The notes beneath the pieces were generated by a model that was not told where the DNA came from, made no database searches, and was given only the letters and a program-made list of their open reading frames with translations. Made by a program: the position numbers and the translations under genes. From Paucibacter sp. DJ2R-2 (lineage in GTDB: Bacteria > Pseudomonadota > Gammaproteobacteria > Burkholderiales > Burkholderiaceae_C), in contig NZ_JAJIRT010000006.1 of NCBI RefSeq assembly GCF_025717675.1, positions 186,001 through 250,000 on the forward strand: a stretch of DNA of 64,000 bases, in the 5' to 3' direction. Each line of letters opens with the position of its first letter. Position 1 is the first letter of the stretch. Below, piece after piece: positions 48,939 through 57,540 of the stretch.

Positions 48939-49124
48939 ATGACTGCGACACCTTTCTTCCTCGCCCAATCGCAACAGTACCTGCTGAGCGCCGACGCCCA
49001 GCCTTCCCTGGCCGGCACCTTCGGCCTCGGCAAGCAAGCCCATCTCGTGGCCGAGACCCTGGGTTTGGCTGCCACCCTGGGCGGATTCGGTCTGACCGCC
49101 CTGATGATGGGCCTGGCGATGTAA
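48939..49124 (+). CDS. small hydrophobic hypothetical protein
   Basis: This 61-residue ORF begins MTATPFFLAQSQQYLL. The C-terminal third (LGLAATLGGFGLTALMMGLAM) is a single glycine-rich hydrophobic segment that could cross the membrane. The ribosome site is poor. It is convergent with the Lrp-type regulator gene, 48 bp away. I recognise no family, and it could be non-coding. Confidence 0.35.
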   Translation: MTATPFFLAQSQQYLLSADAQPSLAGTFGLGKQAHLVAETLGLAATLGGFGLTALMMGLAM

Positions 49125-49172
49125 ACCCACGCTGATCGCGCCTAGCGATCAGACGGCCCGCCCGAGTCGGGC

Positions 49173-49643
49173 TCAAAGCTCAAACGCCGTGGTCTTCTTG
49201 ACCGTGCGCAGCACCAGCATCGAATTGCTGCGCGCCACCCCCGGCAGGTGCATCAGCACATTGCTGTGCAGGCGCTCCAGATCCTCGGCATCCTTGTAGG
49301 CGAAGCGTATCAGGTAGTCATTGGTGCCCGCCACATAGAAGCAATCGAGGATCTCCGGGATGTCTCGCACAGCCTGCTCAAAAGCGCCCAGCGCCTGCGG
49401 CGTCATGCGTTCCAGATTGATGATGGTGAAGCTGGTGCCCGGTTGGCCGATGGCCTTGGGGCTCAGCAGCGCCACATAGCCGGCAATCACACCCGAATCT
49501 TCCAGCTGTTTGACACGGCGCAAGCAGGCCGAGGGCGAGAGATGGACCAACTTGGCCAGCTCCACATTGCTGATGCGGCCGTCGCGCTGCAGCTCGGCCA
49601 AGATGCTGCGATCGATCGCATCCAAAGTCACTTCTGAACTCAT
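49173..49643 (-). CDS. Lrp/AsnC family transcriptional regulator
   Basis: In this 156-residue protein the N-terminal helix-turn-helix has LDAIDRSILAELQRDGRISN (about residues 7-26) and LSPSACLRRVKQLEDSGVI (about 35-53). The C-terminal RAM domain binds small effectors and forms dimers or octamers. It is transcribed divergently from the polyamine catabolic operon, whose effector could be an amino acid or polyamine intermediate; this is inference. A perfect palindrome lies 18 bp before its start. The ATG at 49641-49643 is the family start; the open frame extends further upstream. Confidence 0.92.
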   Translation of the reverse strand: MSSEVTLDAIDRSILAELQRDGRISNVELAKLVHLSPSACLRRVKQLEDSGVIAGYVALLSPKAIGQPGTSFTIINLERMTPQALGAFEQAVRDIPEILDCFYVAGTNDYLIRFAYKDAEDLERLHSNVLMHLPGVARSNSMLVLRTVKKTTAFEL

Positions 49644-49661
49644 ATTTCGAATTTTGTGCGA

Positions 49662-49678
49662 ATCATTCAATGAATGAT
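49662..49678. promoter_or_regulatory. perfect palindrome, likely operator of the Lrp-type regulator
   Basis: ATCATTCA-A-TGAATGAT is a perfect 8-bp inverted repeat around one base, AT-rich in a GC-rich region, placed in the 144-bp divergent gap between the regulator and the first aminotransferase gene. Size and symmetry fit Lrp/AsnC-type sites. The rest of the gap holds a TAGACT box (49748-49753). Confidence 0.6.
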
Positions 49679-49747
49679 GGCATGAAAGTGCAGAACCTCG
49701 GGTAAGCACCGGGGCGAAAGCGCTCGCACATTGCGCGTGAGGCTCTC

Positions 49748-49764
49748 TAGACTGGATCTCAATC
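49748..49764 (+). promoter_or_regulatory. promoter-like block before the omega-aminotransferase gene
   Basis: TAGACTGG followed by CTCA lies 35 bp before the start at 49788. The same arrangement recurs at 56283 upstream of the polyamine-binding protein gene, suggesting a shared -10/initial transcribed region. No clear -35. Confidence 0.4.
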
Positions 49765-49787
49765 ACAGGTCTTGAGGAGAGCCCGAC

Positions 49788-51107
49788 ATGAGCCAGAGTT
49801 CCGATCCGAAGTTGGACGCCTACTGGATGCCGTTCACGGCCAACCGGCAGTTCAAGAAGTCGCCGCGCCTGCTGACGCGCGCCGACGGCATGTACTTCAC
49901 CGATGACAAGGGCCGCCAGGTGCTGGACGGCATTGCCGGGCTCTGGTGCGTCAACGCCGGCCACAACCGCCCACGCATCGTCGAGGCGATCCAGAAACAG
50001 GCCGCCGAGCTCGATTTCGCGCCGCCCTTCCAGATGGCCCACCCCAAGGCCTTCGAGCTGGCCGAGCGCCTGGTCGAGCTGACACCCGCCGGGCTCAGCA
50101 AGGCTTTTTTCACGAACTCGGGCTCCGAGGCGGTGGAGACCGCGCTCAAGATGGCCCTGGCCTACCACCGCGTGCGCGGTGAAGGCTCACGCACCCGCTT
50201 GATCGGCCGGGAGCGCGGCTACCACGGCGTGAACTTTGGCGGCATCTCGGTCGGCGGCATGGTGGCCAACCGCAAGATGTTCGGCACCCTGCTCAGCGGC
50301 GTGGACCATCTGCGCCACACCCACGACCCGGCGCGCAACGCCTACTCCATGGGCCAGCCCCTGCACGGCGCCGAGCTGGCCGACGACTTGGAACGCATGG
50401 TCGCCCTGCATGACGCCAGCACCATCGCCGCCGTCATCGTTGAGCCCATTGCCGGCTCCACCGGCGTGCTGATCCCACCCCAGGGCTATCTGAAACGCTT
50501 GCGCGAGATCTGCGACAAGCACGGCATCTTGCTGATCTTCGACGAGGTCATCACCGGCTTCGGCCGCACCGGCCAGCCCTTCGGCGCCCAGACCTTTGGC
50601 GTCACGCCGGACCTGATGACGGTGGCCAAGGGCCTGACCAACGGCGCCGTGCCCATGGGCGCGGTGTTCGCCAAGCAGTCCATCTACGACACCTTCATGC
50701 AGGGCCCCGAGCACCTGATCGAGTTCTTCCACGGCTACACCTACTCCGCTCACCCTCTGGCCTGTGCGGCCGCCCTGGGTACCTTGGACACCTACGCCGA
50801 AGAAGGCCTGCTGACCCGCGCCGGCGAGATGCAGACCTACTTTGCCGAGGCCCTGCATTCGCTCACGGGCGCAGCCCATGTGATCGACATCCGCAATATG
50901 GGCCTGGTTGGTGGCGTCGAGCTGGCGCCGCTGCCGGGCGAGCCGGCCAAACGCGCCTTCTCGGTCTTCCTCGATTGCTGGGAGCAAGGTGTCTTGATCC
51001 GCACCACCGGCGACACCATTGCCTTCAGCCCGCCGCTGATCATCGAGAAGCAGCACATCGACCGCTTGATCGACACCGTGCGCACCGCTTTGCATCGCGC
51101 CGCCTGA
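49788..51107 (+). CDS. omega-amino acid--pyruvate aminotransferase (BauA type)
   Basis: This 439-residue class III aminotransferase has the PLP lysine in MTVAKGLTNGAVPMG (about residue 285), the pyridine-binding Asp in FDEVITGFGRTG (about 253), and GSEAVETALKMA (about 105-116). It resembles beta-alanine:pyruvate transaminase. In this operon it may handle GABA, beta-alanine (from spermidine/propanediamine) or putrescine. GAGGAG lies eight bases before the ATG. It is first in the plus-strand polyamine operon, divergent from the Lrp-type regulator. Confidence 0.88.
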   Translation: MSQSSDPKLDAYWMPFTANRQFKKSPRLLTRADGMYFTDDKGRQVLDGIAGLWCVNAGHNRPRIVEAIQKQAAELDFAPPFQMAHPKAFELAERLVELTPAGLSKAFFTNSGSEAVETALKMALAYHRVRGEGSRTRLIGRERGYHGVNFGGISVGGMVANRKMFGTLLSGVDHLRHTHDPARNAYSMGQPLHGAELADDLERMVALHDASTIAAVIVEPIAGSTGVLIPPQGYLKRLREICDKHGILLIFDEVITGFGRTGQPFGAQTFGVTPDLMTVAKGLTNGAVPMGAVFAKQSIYDTFMQGPEHLIEFFHGYTYSAHPLACAAALGTLDTYAEEGLLTRAGEMQTYFAEALHSLTGAAHVIDIRNMGLVGGVELAPLPGEPAKRAFSVFLDCWEQGVLIRTTGDTIAFSPPLIIEKQHIDRLIDTVRTALHRAA

Positions 51108-51130
51108 GCTTCCAAGAACCCGACGCTTGC

Positions 51131-52474
51131 ATGCCTTTGCTGCAGATCGATCGCCAACTCGCGCGTGACAGCTACTACGCGGCCACCGCGCCGCAAGGCC
51201 CGGCTTTTGCGCCGCTGCATGGCACGGTGCAGGCTGATGTGGCCATCGTCGGCGGCGGCTTGGCCGGGCTTTCCGCTACGCTGGAGCTGAGCGCGCGCGG
51301 CTTCAGCGTGGCTTTGCTGGAGGCTGGCGAGATCGGCGGTGGCGCGTCCGGCCGCAATGGCGGCCAGGCCCTGGCCGGCTTGGCCTGCGAGCACGGCGAG
51401 ATCGAACATCAGCTCGGGCTGGAGACAGCCCGCCGGATCTGGGCCATGAGCCTGGAAGCCGTCGATCTGATCCGTCAGCGCTGCAAAGACTACGCCATCG
51501 ACTGTGATTGGCAGGACGGCTTTCTCAGCGTGGCCACCAGCGCGCGCAAAGCTGCCGACCTGCAGACCTGGCAGCAGCGCATGGCCGAGGTCTACGGCTA
51601 TGAGCAGCGCTGGATTCCCAAGAACGAGCTGCCCGGCTGGATCGACAGCCCGCGCTACCAGGCGGGCGTCCATGACCCGGCCTCGGGCCACTTGCATCCG
51701 CTCAAATACTGCCGCGCGCTCGCTCACTTGCTCATCGACGCCACGCGCCGCCCTGGCACCGCGCCGGTGCAGCTGTTCGAGCACAGCCCGGCCCTGGCAC
51801 TGGAACAGGGCACGGCCGCCCAAACAGGGATCACCTTGCGCAGCAGCCAGGGCCAGTTGCGCGCCAAGTACCTGCTGCTGGCCGGCAATGTGTACCTGCC
51901 CGAACTGGCGCCACAGATGGCCCCCCAGCTGGCCCATCGCATCATGCCGGTCGGCACCTACATCGGCTGCAGCCAAGCCATTGAGGCCGAGCGACTGAAG
52001 GCCCTGATCCCCTCGCGCAGCGCCGTGTGCGACACCAATTTCGTGCTCGACTACTTCCGCCCCACGGCCGACCGACGCCTGCTCTACGGCGGCCGCGTCA
52101 GCTACAGCACGCGCACGCCGCCGGACCTCAAGGCCAGCATGGCGGCACGCATGCACGCCACCTTCCCGCAGCTGGCCGACATCGGCATGGAATATGCATG
52201 GGGTGGTTTTGTGGACATCAGCATGAACCGCGCCCCCGATTTCGGCCGCCTGGGCACCGCTCAGAATATCTATTACTTGCAGGGCTTCTCCGGCCATGGC
52301 CTGGCCCTGACGGGGCTGGCGGGCAAGCTGGTGGCCGAGGCCATGGCGGGCGACGCCAGCCGCTTTGATTGTTTTGCCAGATTGCGCCACCGCCCCTTCC
52401 CCGGTGGCACACTGATGCGCATGCCAGCCTTGGTGCTGGGCATGGCGTACTACCGACTGAAGGATCTGCTGTGA
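51131..52474 (+). CDS. puuB: gamma-glutamylputrescine oxidase
   Basis: In this 447-residue DAO-type flavoprotein the FAD Rossmann motif is VAIVGGGLAGLSATLEL (about residues 38-54), and SGRNGGQALAGL (about 75-86) is characteristic of the PuuB/OrdL group. A C-terminal FAD segment with GFSGHGLALTGLAGKLVAE is also present. It oxidises gamma-glutamylputrescine to the aminoaldehyde with release of H2O2 and ammonia. Its stop overlaps the GTG of puuD (GTGA), so the two are coupled. Confidence 0.9.
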   Translation: MPLLQIDRQLARDSYYAATAPQGPAFAPLHGTVQADVAIVGGGLAGLSATLELSARGFSVALLEAGEIGGGASGRNGGQALAGLACEHGEIEHQLGLETARRIWAMSLEAVDLIRQRCKDYAIDCDWQDGFLSVATSARKAADLQTWQQRMAEVYGYEQRWIPKNELPGWIDSPRYQAGVHDPASGHLHPLKYCRALAHLLIDATRRPGTAPVQLFEHSPALALEQGTAAQTGITLRSSQGQLRAKYLLLAGNVYLPELAPQMAPQLAHRIMPVGTYIGCSQAIEAERLKALIPSRSAVCDTNFVLDYFRPTADRRLLYGGRVSYSTRTPPDLKASMAARMHATFPQLADIGMEYAWGGFVDISMNRAPDFGRLGTAQNIYYLQGFSGHGLALTGLAGKLVAEAMAGDASRFDCFARLRHRPFPGGTLMRMPALVLGMAYYRLKDLL

Positions 52475-53295
52475 CACAGGTCAAGAAGCCCCGAACGCAA
52501 GGACTGCAAGCACCACGAAAGCCGGTGGTGCTGGTGCCCGCCTGCCAACGCATGGTGGGCGACTACCCCAACCACATCGCCGGAAAAAAGTACGTAGATG
52601 CGGTTCGCCTGGCCGGCTGCCTGCCCCTGATCGTGCCCAATGTCGAAGTGCAGGACCTCGATGCCTTGCTGGACCTGGCCGATGGCGTGCTGCTGACCGG
52701 CTCACCATCCAATGTGCACCCCAGGCATTTCGACGAGGCGGTTCACAACCCGGCTCTGCCCCTGGACCCCGAACGCGATGCCTGGACCCTGCCGCTGATC
52801 CCCAAGGCCCTGGCGCGCGGCCTGCCCTTGTTCGCCATCTGCCGCGGCTTCCAGGAGGCCAATGTGGCCCTGGGCGGCAGCCTGCACCAGGCGGTGCAAG
52901 AGCAGACCGGGCTGCAGGATCACCGCGCGCCGGAAGGCCAGCCGCCGGAGATCGCCTATGCCGATCAACACGAGATTCACATCCAGGCGGGCGGCCGTTT
53001 GCAGGCCTTGCTGGGCCAGGACCGCATCCGTGTGAATTCGCTGCATGGCCAGGGCGTCAAACGCCTGGCGCCGGGCCTGCGCGTCGAAGCGCTCGCGCCC
53101 GATGGTTTGATCGAAGCCTTCAGCATGGCCGAAGCACCCGGCTTTTCGCTCTGCGTGCAATGGCATCCCGAATGGCAGGCCGAACGCAACCCGCATTCCA
53201 TGGCCTTGCTGCAAGCCTTTGGCCGAGCCTGCCGCGACTACCGCGAGCAAATTCACCAACCCCGCCATGACTCCTTGCGCGACCCCGAGACCTAG
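52471..53295 (+). CDS. puuD: gamma-glutamyl-GABA hydrolase
   Basis: This 274-residue class I glutamine amidotransferase-like hydrolase has the nucleophile cysteine in FAICRGFQEAN (about residue 127) and the His-x-Glu pair in QWHPEWQ (about 230). The strand LLTGSPSNVHP matches the family variant. It hydrolyses gamma-glutamyl-GABA to glutamate and GABA. The start is GTG at 52471, overlapping the puuB stop. The N-terminal 15 residues are basic and variable. Confidence 0.92.
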   Translation: MTQVKKPRTQGLQAPRKPVVLVPACQRMVGDYPNHIAGKKYVDAVRLAGCLPLIVPNVEVQDLDALLDLADGVLLTGSPSNVHPRHFDEAVHNPALPLDPERDAWTLPLIPKALARGLPLFAICRGFQEANVALGGSLHQAVQEQTGLQDHRAPEGQPPEIAYADQHEIHIQAGGRLQALLGQDRIRVNSLHGQGVKRLAPGLRVEALAPDGLIEAFSMAEAPGFSLCVQWHPEWQAERNPHSMALLQAFGRACRDYREQIHQPRHDSLRDPET

Positions 53296-53388
53296 AGTTC
53301 CTGTCGAACGTCCGTCCCCTCAAGACCCGCGCCCAATGCCCAACTTGCTTTCGGCGGTGCGGGGTTCAAGAACCCACGGAGATTCAAG

Positions 53389-54756
53389 ATGGTCGACAGA
53401 AACAATTTCACTTTCAGCGAACTGGAAGCCTGGCTCAAGGACCAGCGCGTCACCGAGATCGAATGCCTGGTGCCGGATCTGACCGGTGTGGCACGCGGCA
53501 AGATCCTGCCGCGCGAGAAGTTCACCGAAGACCGCGGCATGCGCCTGCCCGAGGCGGTGGTGGCCATGGGTGTGACGGGCGAGTTTCCGGAAGAAGGCCC
53601 CTACTACGACGTCATCAGCCCCAACGACCGCGACATGCACTTGCGCGCCGACCCGACGACCGCACGCCTGGTGCCCTGGGCCATCGACCCGACCGCACAA
53701 ATCATCCATGACTGCTTCGACCGCAATGGCGAGCTCGTGCCCTTCGCGCCGCGCTCGGTGCTGCGCCGTGTCTGCGGCCTGTTTGAGGCCGAGGGCTGGG
53801 ACCCGGTGGTGGCACCCGAATTGGAGTTTTACCTGGTGGCCCGCAATAGCGACCCGGACATGCCGCTGAAGCCGCCAATCGGCCGTTCGGGCCGCGCTGA
53901 AACCTCGCGTCAGGCCTACTCCATCGACGCGGTCAATGAGTTCGACCCGCTGTTCGAAGACGTCTACGACTACTGCGAAAAAATGGAGCTGAACGTGGAC
54001 ACCTTGATCCACGAAGTCGGCGCCGGTCAGATGGAGATCAACTTCTTCCATGCCCACCCCATGGGACTGGCCGATGAGGTCTTCTTCTTCAAACGCACGG
54101 TGCGGGAGGCGGCGCTGCGCCACGATATGTTCGCCACCTTCATGGCCAAGCCCATTGCCGGCGAGCCCGGTAGCGCCATGCACATCCACCAGAGCGTCAT
54201 CAACAAGGCCACCGGCCGCAACCTCTTCAGCAATGAAGACGGTTCGCCCAGCGCCGAGTTCTTCTGGTACATCGGCGGCCTGCAGCGCTACATCCCGGCC
54301 GCCATGGCCTTGTTCGCGCCCTACGTGAACAGCTACCGCCGACTGGCCCGCCACACGGCCGCGCCGATCAACATCCAGTGGGGCACGGACAACCGAACCG
54401 TAGGCATTCGCTCGCCCCTGGCCGAGCCAGCAGCGAGGCGCATCGAGAACCGCGTGATCGGCGCCGACGCCAACCCTTATGTGGCCCTGGCCGCCACCTT
54501 GGCGTGCGGCTATCTGGGCATCAAGAACCGCATCGAGCCCAGCCCCGAATGCAAGGGCGATGCCTATCTGGGCGACTTCCAGCTGCCGCGCAGCTTGGGC
54601 GAAGCGCTCAATCTGCTCAGAGCCGAGAAGGAGCTGGCGGCGGTGCTGGGCGAGTCCTTTGTCACCGTCTATGCCGAGGTCAAGGAGATCGAATATGCGG
54701 AGTTCATGAAGGTGATTTCGCCTTGGGAGCGCGAGCATTTGCTCTTGCACGTCTGA
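53389..54756 (+). CDS. puuA: gamma-glutamylputrescine synthetase
   Basis: In this 455-residue glutamine synthetase-family enzyme the N-terminal beta-grasp begins MVDRNNFTFSELEAWLKD. The catalytic barrel has the metal-binding ELEFYL (about 144-149), EVGAGQMEINF (about 211-221), MHIHQS (about 264-269) and the late NRVIGADANPYVA segment. It ligates glutamate to putrescine with ATP, the first step of the Puu route. It lies 93 bp after puuD; that gap has no other feature. Confidence 0.92.
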   Translation: MVDRNNFTFSELEAWLKDQRVTEIECLVPDLTGVARGKILPREKFTEDRGMRLPEAVVAMGVTGEFPEEGPYYDVISPNDRDMHLRADPTTARLVPWAIDPTAQIIHDCFDRNGELVPFAPRSVLRRVCGLFEAEGWDPVVAPELEFYLVARNSDPDMPLKPPIGRSGRAETSRQAYSIDAVNEFDPLFEDVYDYCEKMELNVDTLIHEVGAGQMEINFFHAHPMGLADEVFFFKRTVREAALRHDMFATFMAKPIAGEPGSAMHIHQSVINKATGRNLFSNEDGSPSAEFFWYIGGLQRYIPAAMALFAPYVNSYRRLARHTAAPINIQWGTDNRTVGIRSPLAEPAARRIENRVIGADANPYVALAATLACGYLGIKNRIEPSPECKGDAYLGDFQLPRSLGEALNLLRAEKELAAVLGESFVTVYAEVKEIEYAEFMKVISPWEREHLLLHV

Positions 54757-54790
54757 ACGCCCTCAACGCCACGATCCAAGGAGCCAACCC

Positions 54791-56221
54791 ATGAACACCT
54801 TGCACACCCAACCGCTTGCGGACACCGCAGGCCGCTCGACGAAAGACTGGCAGGCGGCCGACAGCCGCCACTTCCTCCATCCCTTCACCGACTTCAAGGG
54901 CCTGGCCGGAAAAGGCGCGCGCATCATCAGCCGCGCCGAGAACATCTACCTCTGGGACAGCGAGGGCCACAAGATCCTCGACGCCATGAGCGGCCTGTGG
55001 TGTGTCAATGTTGGCTACGGGCAGCAAAGCCTGATCGACGCGGCCGCCGCGCAGATGAAGGAGCTGCCCTTCTACAACGCCTTCTTCCAGACCGCCACCA
55101 CACCGGCGATCGAGCTGGCCGAGGTGCTGGCTGAGATCAGCCCGCCGCAGTTCCAGCATGTCTTCTTCACCAGCTCGGGCTCGGAAGGTAACGACACGAT
55201 TGTGCGCATGGTGCGGCGCTACTGGGACGTGCTGGGTCAGCCCGAGCGCCAGGTCATCATCGGCCGCAAGAACGGCTACCACGGCTCCACCATGGCCGGG
55301 GCTTCGCTGGGAGGCATGAGCGGCATGCATGCCCAAGGCGGCCTGCCGATTCCCAACATCAGCCACATCGATCAGCCGCATTGGTTCGAGCATGGCGCCG
55401 GCCTGCGCGGCGAGACGGCCGGGCTCAGCCGCGAGGCGTTTGGGCTCAAGGCCGCGGGCTGGCTGGAGGCCAAGATCCTGGAGCTCGGTGCCGACAAGGT
55501 GGCGGCCTTCATCGGCGAGCCGGTGCAGGGCGCGGGCGGCGTGATCGTGCCGCCGGCCAGCTACTGGCCCGAGATCCAGCGCATCTGCGACAAGTACGGC
55601 ATCCTCTTGGTCAGCGACGAAGTGATCTGCGGTTTCGGCCGCACCGGCCAATGGTTCGGCTGCGAAACCATGGGCAGCAAGCCCGATCTGATGACCTTTG
55701 CCAAAGGCGTCACTTCGGGCTACATCCCGCTCGGCGGGGTGATGGTGGGCGAGCGCGTGGCGCGCGTGCTGATCGAACAGGGCGGCGAGTTCAACCACGG
55801 TTTCACCTACTCGGGCCACCCAACCGCCTGCGCCGTGGCCCTGGCCAATATCCGCTTGCTGCGCGAACAAGATGTGGTGCGCCATGTGCGCGAAGACATC
55901 GGCCCCTATTTGGCCCAGCGCATCGCCGAATTGGACGGGCACCCGCTGGTCGGCGAAACGCAGAGCTGCGGAATGATGGCCGCAGTCCAGTTGGTCAAGG
56001 ACAAAGCCACGGCCACGCCATTTGACGGCGAACTTGAGGTCGGCATGGTCTGCCGCGGCCACTGCTTCGGCAACGGCCTGATCATGCGCGCCGTCGGCGA
56101 CCGCATGATCGTGGCGCCACCGCTGGTGATGACACGCGCCCAGATCGACGAAATGATGGTCTTGATCCGCCGCTGTCTGGACCTGACCTTCGAGGACCTG
56201 GGCAAGCGCGGCTGGCTGTGA
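54791..56221 (+). CDS. spuC: putrescine--pyruvate aminotransferase (SpuC type)
   Basis: This 476-residue class III aminotransferase has the PLP lysine in MTFAKGVTSGYIPLGG (about residue 302), SDEVICGFGRTGQWFGCE (about 269-286) and SGSEGNDTIVRMV (about 129-141). The N-terminus (FLHPFTDFKGLAGKGARII) matches the SpuC/YhxA group. It converts putrescine to 4-aminobutanal directly, parallel to the gamma-glutamyl route. It follows puuA by 34 bp. Confidence 0.87.
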   Translation: MNTLHTQPLADTAGRSTKDWQAADSRHFLHPFTDFKGLAGKGARIISRAENIYLWDSEGHKILDAMSGLWCVNVGYGQQSLIDAAAAQMKELPFYNAFFQTATTPAIELAEVLAEISPPQFQHVFFTSSGSEGNDTIVRMVRRYWDVLGQPERQVIIGRKNGYHGSTMAGASLGGMSGMHAQGGLPIPNISHIDQPHWFEHGAGLRGETAGLSREAFGLKAAGWLEAKILELGADKVAAFIGEPVQGAGGVIVPPASYWPEIQRICDKYGILLVSDEVICGFGRTGQWFGCETMGSKPDLMTFAKGVTSGYIPLGGVMVGERVARVLIEQGGEFNHGFTYSGHPTACAVALANIRLLREQDVVRHVREDIGPYLAQRIAELDGHPLVGETQSCGMMAAVQLVKDKATATPFDGELEVGMVCRGHCFGNGLIMRAVGDRMIVAPPLVMTRAQIDEMMVLIRRCLDLTFEDLGKRGWL

Positions 56222-56282
56222 ACATGCACCGCCCCAGCCACAGCCCCGGGTTTTGGCCAATGGGCGAGGCTCAGCCAATGCC

Positions 56283-56299
56283 TAGACTGGGGCTCATTC
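56283..56299 (+). promoter_or_regulatory. promoter-like block upstream of the polyamine-binding protein gene
   Basis: TAGACTGG followed by CTCATTC mirrors the block at 49748 upstream of the operon's first gene. It lies about 85 bp before the start at 56373 within the 151-bp gap after spuC, and would allow separate transcription of the transporter genes. The -35 is unclear. Confidence 0.4.
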
Positions 56300-56372
56300 G
56301 CTCCGCTCCTCATTCCATTTGTCATCCTTCCTTTCGTCTGTCCTTGACTGTTCTTTTCGGGAACTCCACACC

Positions 56373-57497
56373 ATGAAACTGTCGCCCGCCCTGCGTCGCC
56401 TCGTCTGTGCACTCTCCCCGGCTCTTGCCTTGCTGGCCACGGCCGGCCCGGCCCGGGCGCAGGAGGAAGAGAAGGTTCTGAACGTCTACAACTGGTCCGA
56501 CTACATCGCAGAGGACACGATCCGGAACTTCGAGAAGGAAACCGGCATCAAGGTGCGTTATGACAATTTCGACAACAACGAAATCGTCCATGCCAAGCTG
56601 GTGGCAGGCAAGACCGGCTACGACATCGTCGTGCCCTCCAGCTACTGGGCCAAGATGCAGGCCGACGGAGGCTTGCTGCGCAAGATCGACAAGAGCCTAA
56701 TCCCCAACTACAAAAACCTGGACCCCGAGGTGCAGGCTCAGCTGTCCAAGCTGGATCCGGGCAATGAGTTCTTCGTCAACTGGCTCTGGGGTTTCTCGAC
56801 CGTGGGCATCAATGTCGACAAGGTGAAGGCCGCTCTGGGCGGCATGCCCATGCCCGAGAACGCCTGGGACCTGATCTTCAAACCCGAGTACATGGCCAAG
56901 GTGAAGAGCTGCGGCGTCAGCTTCCTGGACTCCGCCACCGAGGTGGTGCCGGCCGCCCTGCACTACCTGGGCAAGCCGCCCTACACCAAGAATATCGGCG
57001 ACTTTGCCGCCGTGCCGGCCTTGCTCAAAGCCGTGCGTCCCCATGTCAGCCTGTTCAGCTCATCGGGCTATATCAACGATTTGGCCAATGGTTCCTTGTG
57101 CGTGGCCATGGGCTACTCCGGCGACATCAACATCGCCCGCCAGCGCGCCATCGACGGCAAGACCGGACAGAAGATCGAGGCCCTGATCCCCAAGAGCGGC
57201 GGCATCATCTTCATGGACGTGATGGTGATCCCGGCCGACGCACCGCGCCCTGGCAATGCCCACAAATTCATCAACTACATCCTGCGCCCCGAGGTCCACG
57301 CTGGCCTGACCAACAAGGTCTTCTACGCCAACCCGAACAAAGAGGCCAAGAAGTTCGTCAAGCCCGATGTGGCCAACAACCCCAGCGTCTTCCTGAGCGA
57401 CAGCGACATGAAGAAGATGGCCGCGCCCGATGCCATCAACAACGATGTGCGGCGCCAGATGACGCGCATCTTCACCTCCTTCAAGACGGGCCTCTGA
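56373..57497 (+). CDS. potF: polyamine ABC transporter substrate-binding protein (PotF/SpuD type)
   Basis: In this 374-residue protein a signal peptide (about residues 1-28, ending PARAQ) is followed by VLNVYNWSDYIAEDTI (about 34-49), the family start of PotF/PotD. Aromatic and acidic ligands in the PSSYWA, WLWGFSTVGIN and GYSGDINIAR segments fit a putrescine/spermidine pocket. It is a periplasmic polyamine receptor for the ATPase and permeases that follow. The ATG at 56373 is chosen because the signal peptide begins there. Confidence 0.92.
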   Translation: MKLSPALRRLVCALSPALALLATAGPARAQEEEKVLNVYNWSDYIAEDTIRNFEKETGIKVRYDNFDNNEIVHAKLVAGKTGYDIVVPSSYWAKMQADGGLLRKIDKSLIPNYKNLDPEVQAQLSKLDPGNEFFVNWLWGFSTVGINVDKVKAALGGMPMPENAWDLIFKPEYMAKVKSCGVSFLDSATEVVPAALHYLGKPPYTKNIGDFAAVPALLKAVRPHVSLFSSSGYINDLANGSLCVAMGYSGDINIARQRAIDGKTGQKIEALIPKSGGIIFMDVMVIPADAPRPGNAHKFINYILRPEVHAGLTNKVFYANPNKEAKKFVKPDVANNPSVFLSDSDMKKMAAPDAINNDVRRQMTRIFTSFKTGL

Positions 57498-57540
57498 GCT
57501 CGCGCCGACCAGCACAAGCCAAGCCGCCAGGGGGAACGTG

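Noticed and set aside
49675-49690. Possible sigma54 promoter (TGGCAT...TGCA)
   Set aside because: The GG and GC elements are one base too close for the -24/-12 spacing.
50837-52477. 546-residue minus-strand frame
   Set aside because: It is antisense to the aminotransferase and puuB genes, with the same His/Gln/Gly-rich shadow composition.
54704-56278. 524-residue minus-strand frame
   Set aside because: It is antisense to the spuC-type gene, which has all class III aminotransferase motifs.
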